Assembly: GCA_963718635.1 (NCBI GenBank)
Contig: OY970367.1
Location: forward strand, 744,001 to 808,000
Source of the DNA: JAIOQJ01 sp963718635
GTDB taxonomy: Bacteria > Planctomycetota > Planctomycetia > Gemmatales > Gemmataceae
DNA length: 64,000 nucleotides
Direction: 5' to 3'
Position 1 is the stretch's first letter. Each line of letters begins with the position of its first letter. Below, in pieces: positions 58,132 through 64,000 of this stretch. The notes below the pieces were generated by a model, which ran no database searches, had not been told where the DNA came from, and saw only the letters and a list, made by a program, of their open reading frames with translations. Position numbers and translations under genes: made by a program.

Positions 58132-60363
58132 ATGAATGCCATGAACGACATTCGCACCCTCCGTGGCAAACCGCTTCCTCTCGGTGTAAGCAATACAACG
58201 GAAGGCCTGAACTTCGCCCTCCTCTGCCGTCACGGCACCTCAGTGTGGCTGGTGCTCTATCCGCTCGAGGGGGACAACACCGCTACCACCGAGATCAGAC
58301 TCCATCCACGTTACAACCGCACCGGTGACCACTGGCACGTTTTGGTGTTGGGACTGCCGAATGGATTTCGCTACGGCTGGCGCGTCGATGGCCCCAGCGG
58401 CGACGGCCACCGCTATAACCCCAGCTGTGTGCTGATTGACCCGGCGGCCCCGATGCTCTCGGAGGGCGCCATTTGGGCGGGCACCTGCGAAACCGACCCG
58501 CAACGAACAGGCCGGCGCAGCCTCTTCTTTCGCGGCGCACGCTACGATTGGGGCAATGATGCTCCGCCGATTGTGCCGTTGGAAGATACGGTTGTCTACG
58601 AACTGCACGTTCGTGGCTTCACCTGTCATCCTTCTTCCGGCGTTTCGAAGCCGGGCACTTTCGCCGGTTTGGTTGAGAAGATACCCTATCTGAAATGGCT
58701 TGGCGTGACGGCGGTCGAACTTCTGCCTATTCACGAATTCGACGAGTGCGATTGCCCTTTTATCGATCCCGAAACTGGCGAGCGCCATCGCAATTTTTGG
58801 GGGTACAACACGATCTCATTCGCCGCCACCAAATCGGCATACTCGGCATCAGGGATTCAGCACGGCCAGATCACCGAGTTTCGCGACATGGTCAAAGCCT
58901 TCCACGCCGCGGGCATTGAGCTTTGGCTCGACGTCGTTTTCAACCATACGGCCGAGGGCGACGACCGCGGCCGTACTTTCTCCTTTCGCGGTCTCGACAA
59001 CACGCTCTACTATCTCCTCACGCCCGACGGTCGCAACTTGAACTTCTCGGGCTGCGGCAACACGATGAACTGCAATCATCCCGTCGTGCGCGATCTGCTG
59101 CTGACCTGTCTCCGTTTCTGGGTGAGCGAGATGCACGTTGATGGCCTGCGCTTCGACCTGGCCTCGATTCTCGGGCGCGATTCACAAGGCAACGTCATGG
59201 TCGAGCCTCCCATCGTTGAAATGATTGCGGAAGACGGCGTACTGGCGGATACGAAACTAATTGCCGAACCCTGGGATGCTGCCGGCCTTTATCAAGTGGG
59301 GAGCTTTCCGTTCGGCCGCCGCTGGAGCGAGTGGAACGGCCGTTATCGGGATGATGTACGGCGTTTTTGGCGAGGTGAAACCGGATTGATCGGCTATCTT
59401 GCGACCCGTCTTTGCGGCAGTGCCGACCTTTACGAATGGAACAATCGCCTACCTCGGCATTCGATCAACTTCATCACCTGTCACGATGGCTTCACGCTAA
59501 ACGATCTCGTCAGCTATGACCACAAACACAACGACGCCAACGGCGAACAGAGCCGGGATGGCTCCAACGAAAATTATTCGTGGAACTGCGGCGTGGAGGG
59601 TGAAACGGACGATCCCCAAATTCAAGGTCTACGCCGGCGCCAGGCGAAGAATCTAATGGCGACCCTGCTCCTATCGCAAGGCGTGCCAATGCTATTAGCG
59701 GGCGACGAGTTCTTGCGGACACAAAAAGGGAACAACAATGCCTGGTGCCAGGATAACGAAATCAGTTGGGTGGATTGGACCCTGTGCGAAAAAAACGCCG
59801 ATTTCCTGCGTTTTGTGCGCGAGTTGATTCAGCTTCGGCATCGGCATCCCGGTTTACGCCGTAAGCGCTTCTTCCGGGGAGAATTTCTCAAACGTCGCGG
59901 GCCAGCCGCGCCCTTGCTCGCCTTCCCGGTTGCCGGTCCCGTGCGTCCGGGCGATGCCGGCCTGCCCGATCATCCGGGTGCGCCGCATGAGATGCCGAAG
60001 CTCGAAGGATTGGCGGACATCGTTTGGCATGGCCAGGAACCGCGCAAGCCGGATTGGGAGACCTCGTCACAGGCGATTGCCTTCACGCTTGACGGCCGCT
60101 TCAACGGGCGCGAAATTGACCCGGATTATGCGGCGGACAATGATTTCTATGTCGCCATCAACGCCGGCCGTGAAGCGGTGCCCTTCTCCATTCCGCAGTC
60201 CCCGACCCGGCGTCGCTGGAAGCGGGTGGTTGATACCGCGTTGGCGTCGCCGCTCGATATTGTGGACGAAGCGGAAGGCCCGCAGGTTCCCGTTGCCAGC
60301 CGCTATAACGTGGCGCCGAATGCCTTGATTGTGCTCATTTCGGAGGCCGAGCCGCTTGTCTGA
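58132..60363 (+). CDS. glgX: Glycogen debranching enzyme (isoamylase type)
   Basis: 743 residues. N-terminal CBM48 (GKPLPLGVSNTTEGLNFALL), then the GH13 barrel: VYELHVRGFTCHPSSG, WLDVVFNHTAEGDDRGRT (region I), DGLRFDLASILGRD (nucleophile Asp), TKLIAEPWDAAGLYQVGSF (acid/base Glu) and INFITCHDGFTLNDLVSY (His-Asp). The C-terminal beta domain ends LIVLISEAEPLV. It hydrolyses alpha-1,6 branches of limit glycogen. Start at 58132 or 58141. The DUF58 gene starts within its last codons. Confidence 0.95.
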   Translation: MNAMNDIRTLRGKPLPLGVSNTTEGLNFALLCRHGTSVWLVLYPLEGDNTATTEIRLHPRYNRTGDHWHVLVLGLPNGFRYGWRVDGPSGDGHRYNPSCVLIDPAAPMLSEGAIWAGTCETDPQRTGRRSLFFRGARYDWGNDAPPIVPLEDTVVYELHVRGFTCHPSSGVSKPGTFAGLVEKIPYLKWLGVTAVELLPIHEFDECDCPFIDPETGERHRNFWGYNTISFAATKSAYSASGIQHGQITEFRDMVKAFHAAGIELWLDVVFNHTAEGDDRGRTFSFRGLDNTLYYLLTPDGRNLNFSGCGNTMNCNHPVVRDLLLTCLRFWVSEMHVDGLRFDLASILGRDSQGNVMVEPPIVEMIAEDGVLADTKLIAEPWDAAGLYQVGSFPFGRRWSEWNGRYRDDVRRFWRGETGLIGYLATRLCGSADLYEWNNRLPRHSINFITCHDGFTLNDLVSYDHKHNDANGEQSRDGSNENYSWNCGVEGETDDPQIQGLRRRQAKNLMATLLLSQGVPMLLAGDEFLRTQKGNNNAWCQDNEISWVDWTLCEKNADFLRFVRELIQLRHRHPGLRRKRFFRGEFLKRRGPAAPLLAFPVAGPVRPGDAGLPDHPGAPHEMPKLEGLADIVWHGQEPRKPDWETSSQAIAFTLDGRFNGREIDPDYAADNDFYVAINAGREAVPFSIPQSPTRRRWKRVVDTALASPLDIVDEAEGPQVPVASRYNVAPNALIVLISEAEPLV

Positions 60364-61534
60364 AAACGCAAAGCCACCTAAGCCAACTAAGCGAGCATCG
60401 TTCTACCGGCGATTCCGTTCCGCACGGAGCAGGCGTCACCCGCCTATCGAAGGCCGGCTTTGGCTGGCAGCCGCGATGATATTGTTCCTCACCGGCTACT
60501 TGAAAGGGATCAATCTATTTATCTTGCTGGGCTATGTTCTTTTTAGCATGTGGCTTGTCAATGGTCGACTCGCCTTCGTTACTTTGCGAGCGCTGCGCGG
60601 GACAATCGCACTCAAGGAACTTGCCTTCGCCGGTCAGCCGGTCGATCTGCGACTTGAACTGCATACAAACAGCAGCAAGTCGATTCGCGGGATACGCCTG
60701 ACAAGCGAGAAGTTGTGTTGGTTCATCGCTCGTCTCGATCCCGGCCAGATCCTTACTTTGCGCTTCCAACATATCTTCGCCAAACGCGGGCGCCAGTCCA
60801 CTGTTGCGGTGTGCGCCCGGACCTGTTTTCCGTTCGGTCTTGCTGCGTTGTCGGTTGAACTGTTCGACGTCGAATCGTGGATCGTCGCGCCGCGCATCGG
60901 CCTCCTGCATCTCGAAGGGTTCAAACAATGGCTGGCGTGCGCGAGCCGAGGCGATGGTCGATCGAGGCAATCAGTGCACTCCGCCATGCAAGGCGCTGAC
61001 TTGCACGGCCTACGCGATTTTCGGCCCGGCGATAGCCCACGGTGGATCCACTGGCGCTCGTCGGCTCGGCGCGACCAAATGTTAGTTCGCGAGTTTGAAG
61101 AAAACTCGTCTGTTGATCTCATGTTGATCGTCGAAACTTGGGTTCCGCCTCAACCGTCCGAATTGCAGCTTCGGCGACTTGAAGAAATGCTTGAACTGGC
61201 TGCTACGATTGCTTATCAATGGTGTCGGCATCCACGGGCGCGATTGGGCCTGGTAGTCGATGGAGCGCCCGAAAGCGTGCTGCCTTTGCGCAGCGGTCTT
61301 GCCCACGGTGTTCGGGCGCTGGAAATGCTAGCTGTCGTCGACGGCGCTAGTTATACAGGCGGCCTCAAATGGCTACCGGAACAGCGTGATCTTGCAGTCG
61401 CCTACGTTTGCGTCTTGACGACTCAACCAAATTCACCATGCGTGCAAGAGGTGTCGCGGATGCTTCACCGCTCCGTCGCAAATATCCGGATGGGCGATGC
61501 AATCTCGTGGTATCAAGCACCATTGGAGGCCTAG
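60356..61534 (+). CDS. DUF58 family protein
   Basis: About 392 residues from a TTG start at 60356, 9 bases after GGAGG and overlapping the glgX stop by 8 bases; an ATG at 60329 sits inside glgX. Two N-terminal TM helices (WLAAAMILFLTGYLKGI, INLFILLGYVLFSMWLVNGR), a beta domain, then the DUF58 signature GADLHGLRDFRPGDSPRWIH, WRSSARRDQMLVREFEENSS. DUF58 proteins have a von Willebrand-A-like fold and often accompany MoxR ATPases and transglutaminase genes, as here. Confidence 0.9.
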   Translation: MSENAKPPKPTKRASFYRRFRSARSRRHPPIEGRLWLAAAMILFLTGYLKGINLFILLGYVLFSMWLVNGRLAFVTLRALRGTIALKELAFAGQPVDLRLELHTNSSKSIRGIRLTSEKLCWFIARLDPGQILTLRFQHIFAKRGRQSTVAVCARTCFPFGLAALSVELFDVESWIVAPRIGLLHLEGFKQWLACASRGDGRSRQSVHSAMQGADLHGLRDFRPGDSPRWIHWRSSARRDQMLVREFEENSSVDLMLIVETWVPPQPSELQLRRLEEMLELAATIAYQWCRHPRARLGLVVDGAPESVLPLRSGLAHGVRALEMLAVVDGASYTGGLKWLPEQRDLAVAYVCVLTTQPNSPCVQEVSRMLHRSVANIRMGDAISWYQAPLEA

Positions 61535-61571
61535 TCGTCGAAGGCTCAATACGGCGCGGCTATTGATTCTT

Positions 61572-61698
61572 ACCCTCCCCCTGGCTTTGCAGGGGGAGGG
61601 CAGGGTGGGGGCAGAGCCGCCTTGCCCAGGACTAAGTGTCAGGACACTCGCAGCTGTGCCCCCCACCCTGCCCTCCGGCCGCAAAGCCGGGGGAGGGT
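61572..61698. repeat. GGGAGGG-rich inverted repeat
   Basis: ACCCTCCCCCTGGCTTTGC (61572 onward) and its complement near 61657-61698 form a long imperfect hairpin between DUF58 and the transglutaminase gene. This GC-rich repeat type is scattered widely in environmental bacteria. Nothing else of note in the 249-base gap. Confidence 0.75.
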
Positions 61699-61783
61699 GG
61701 GAAGGGCGAAGTTCTGACTTGCAGAATCGGTTTGCCGCAACAGTTGTCATAAAGCCGCCCTCGCCCATGACCCGAGATCCCAA

Positions 61784-64000
61784 ATGGCCGCGCCATTGCA
61801 ATTTCGCTTGAGCACCTATCTCACGCTCGCGCTAGCCTGCTTTTGCCTGGGCTGGTCAGAACGCGATTTGCTGCCCGAATCGCTGCTGATTACGGGCGCG
61901 GTGATTGTCTTGATAATCATCGCTTACCGTGTCGAAGGGCGGTGGAGCTTATCACCCCGATCGGCCAATGTCGTCGGCGGCTTACTCGCGCTCGGACTGG
62001 TGTTCTGGATTGCCTTTCAGTTCGTGCGCAGTACAAGCCGGCCTCTCGACGTCCTGCCTTTTCCCGCAAACCTGTTGCCCTACCTCGGCCCGGTGTTGAT
62101 GGTGTTGATCCCCGCGAAAATGTTTCGCCCGAAGTCGGTTGCCGATTTCTGGGCGATGCAGGGCATTGGTTTGATGGCCGTCGCCTTGGCCTGTGCGATG
62201 GCCAACGACATCTTGTTCGGCTTCGCGCTAGCTGCGTATTTCCTCTGCGTTGCCTGGAATTTGACTCTCTTTTATTTTTATCGAGAATCGAACAGAGTAA
62301 GGGTCGAGCCGTTGCCCGAAATCAATCAACATCTGGGCTTGATGCCCTCACTATTTCGCTGGTCTTTCGCGGCCATGGCGATGGCGGGCATTTTGTTTGC
62401 CGTAACGCCACGACCAGCCGAGCGGCAATGGGAAATGTCGATGATGGCCGCCGGACGGATCGAGACCGGTTTGCCGGAAGGCGCTGTCGATCTGAACCGG
62501 ACCGGGAATCTCGAGCAGAATCTGGAAGTCGCTTTTCAAGTCTATGCCGATAACCGGCTAGGCGAGCCAAAGCTCGATTTGGACCCGCAGCAGCGTTGGC
62601 GGGCCGGAACACTAACGCATTACGAGGATGGAAAGTGGGCCCGCGATCGCGACTCCGGTCTGATCATCCGCGCTTGGTCCAGGCCCTATCCCGCCTGGCC
62701 ACACCTACGGCAATCGAGCGAAGAAGAACGCCGCGCTCTGAGCAAAGAACGACTGCCGGACTTCGGGCCAGACGCCTACTATCTCACCTATCTGTTGCAC
62801 CGAGGCGCGGGGAGCCCGAACATCATCGCCGATCCAGTGATGTGGAAGGCGAATGAGCTACCGCCGCTCTATGTCTTTTTCTCTAGAACTGGCGCCGTGC
62901 AGCAACATCAGGATGGCCGCTTCGAATGGCTCAGCGCCCTGGGGGGTTGGCGTGCGGGCTATTGCCAGACAACGGTCGGCTCTTTAGACAACGATCTCGG
63001 GCCGGCGTTTCAGGCTGCCGACGATGCTTACAAAGAGTCATTGACCGCGATCGTCAATCCGGTGATGCGAGACCGACTACGGCAGTATACTTCGAACCTG
63101 CTGCAGCGCCTTATTCTCGAGGGAAAGCTCACGCCGCAAGCCATTGCGGACGTCGATCCGAATTCCAAATCGCCCTCCGAACATCAGCATGAGGCGATCG
63201 CGCGGGCGCTGGCGAACCATCTCTCTGCATCGGGCGAGTTCGCGTATACGTTCGAACTGCGACGGCAGGATCGGTCAATCGATCCTGTCGAAGACTTCCT
63301 ATTTAATACGAAGTCCGGGCATTGTCAGCGCTTCGCCTCGGCATTGGCTTTATTGCTGCGCTCCCAGGGCATTTGCAGCCAAGTCGTTCTCGGATTTCGA
63401 GGTTGTGAAAGCCAAGGGAACGGCCTGTATCTCGTTCGCCAATCATGCGCGCACGCCTGGGTTGAAGTGATCGTCTCAAGGCCTGACGCAGCGAACGACT
63501 ATCGGCTGCATTGGCTCAGCCTTGACCCCACTCCGCCGGGTGACCCCGCCGAGGCGGGAAACCAAAACCTTGGGAACTGGTTCGCCAACTCGCGCGCTTG
63601 GAGCGAGCGAGCCTTTCGCCACTATGTTTTGAGTTACGATGGCGCCACCCGTGAAAGGACGCTTGAAACCGTTCGCAACGGTGTCTATGACATCTGCGAA
63701 GCGCCTCTCTACCTCCAGGTTCAGCGCCTTCTCATCGCCGTTGGCATCATCGGCTTTATGCTTCTCGTCCGTTGGGCAATCTCGAAGTTTATTCGATTTG
63801 GGAAACAAAGTGATCTCACGCAATCGCCGGCTCGCACGATCACGTTTTACAGCGAAATGATCGACATGTTAAAATGGCATGGTCATTTGCTAAAGCCGGG
63901 AGAAACCCCACGCGAACTAGCGACGCGAGCAACATACCTCTTTCGCCAACAATCCATCGAGACGGCTTATGTTCCCGGGCTGATAACCGATCTCTATTAT
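61784..64000 (+). CDS. TgpA-like transglutaminase membrane protein, cut off by the window end
   Basis: Open from ATG 61784 to the end (739 residues so far). Five to seven TM helices in the first 210 residues (ERDLLPESLLITGAVIVLII, NVVGGLLALGLVFWIAF), then a periplasmic domain with the transglutaminase-like core: KSGHCQRFASALALLLRSQG (catalytic Cys), QSCAHAWVEVIV (His) and LHWLSLDPTP (Asp). A further TM helix (LLIAVGIIGFMLLVRWA) and a cytoplasmic DUF4129-like end (ETPRELATRATYLFR) follow. Similar proteins pair with DUF58 genes. Acyl-transfer substrate unknown. Confidence 0.88.
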   Translation, partial: MAAPLQFRLSTYLTLALACFCLGWSERDLLPESLLITGAVIVLIIIAYRVEGRWSLSPRSANVVGGLLALGLVFWIAFQFVRSTSRPLDVLPFPANLLPYLGPVLMVLIPAKMFRPKSVADFWAMQGIGLMAVALACAMANDILFGFALAAYFLCVAWNLTLFYFYRESNRVRVEPLPEINQHLGLMPSLFRWSFAAMAMAGILFAVTPRPAERQWEMSMMAAGRIETGLPEGAVDLNRTGNLEQNLEVAFQVYADNRLGEPKLDLDPQQRWRAGTLTHYEDGKWARDRDSGLIIRAWSRPYPAWPHLRQSSEEERRALSKERLPDFGPDAYYLTYLLHRGAGSPNIIADPVMWKANELPPLYVFFSRTGAVQQHQDGRFEWLSALGGWRAGYCQTTVGSLDNDLGPAFQAADDAYKESLTAIVNPVMRDRLRQYTSNLLQRLILEGKLTPQAIADVDPNSKSPSEHQHEAIARALANHLSASGEFAYTFELRRQDRSIDPVEDFLFNTKSGHCQRFASALALLLRSQGICSQVVLGFRGCESQGNGLYLVRQSCAHAWVEVIVSRPDAANDYRLHWLSLDPTPPGDPAEAGNQNLGNWFANSRAWSERAFRHYVLSYDGATRERTLETVRNGVYDICEAPLYLQVQRLLIAVGIIGFMLLVRWAISKFIRFGKQSDLTQSPARTITFYSEMIDMLKWHGHLLKPGETPRELATRATYLFRQQSIETAYVPGLITDLYY

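Noticed and set aside
61843..62553. 236-codon forward frame within the transglutaminase gene
   Set aside because: Arg-rich shadow; the other frame holds TM helices and the catalytic triad.

Overview
The window looks like a chromosomal segment of a planctomycete (Planctomycetota, Pirellulales-like; rank below phylum is inference). Pointers are a surface protein opening with the planctomycete signal-region motif LESRDVPSAD, a PEP-CTERM protein, zinc-ribbon/one-TM proteins, an OstA/LptD-like barrel, ECF-type sigma factors, STN-type secretin-like proteins, and many long palindromic intergenic repeats. No rRNA, tRNA, CRISPR array or phage was found. One insertion sequence is present.

Layout. 0-9.2 kb: 3' part of a PMCA-type Ca2+ ATPase, an SGNH-like secreted protein, a serine hydrolase, and a multi-PAS hybrid histidine kinase facing a single-domain response regulator. 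9.4-17.9 kb: STN protein, Pro/Gln-rich lipoprotein, larB and a dus gene, an HU-like protein, methyltransferase + MlaE permease, a large membrane protein, and folE. 18.2-22.6 kb: two unusual GTPases (a DUF697 type and a YcjX type) flank a methyltransferase and a SET-domain protein. 22.8-27.3 kb: a degraded Rhs polymorphic-toxin locus with two C-terminal tips, each followed by an overlapping small gene that is probably its immunity gene. 27.3-34.1 kb: palindrome-rich DNA on both sides of an LptD-like gene, a small-protein/truncated-HNH pair and a papain-fold protein. 34.2-42.2 kb: PEP-CTERM protein, FAD oxidoreductase, zinc-ribbon protein, EF-P, fungal-type cytosine deaminase, and secreted coiled-coil and lipoproteins. 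42.6-47.3 kb: a giant Fe-S/cyclic-nucleotide-binding fusion whose terminator palindrome was hit by an IS4-type element. 47.3-57.9 kb: ornithine cyclodeaminase family, aminotransferase, glycosyltransferase, Dabb protein, TrmB-like, two sigma factors, NusB, PHP phosphoesterase, FtsY and a paralogous pair. 58.1-64 kb: GlgX, DUF58 and a transglutaminase (TgpA-like) gene that runs off the window.

About a dozen genes are interrupted by apparent 1-2 base indels: histidine kinase, larB, dus, mlaE, surface protein, Rhs tip, FAD oxidoreductase (twice), coiled-coil protein, Fe-S fusion (twice) and PHP. Most lie in short homopolymers or GC runs, and the protein continues cleanly in the next frame. Assembly or sequencing error is the simplest explanation, so those genes should not be called dead without read-level checking.

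The most original material is the Rhs tip/immunity array and the nearby family of palindromes whose outer arms differ between copies yet stay self-complementary.
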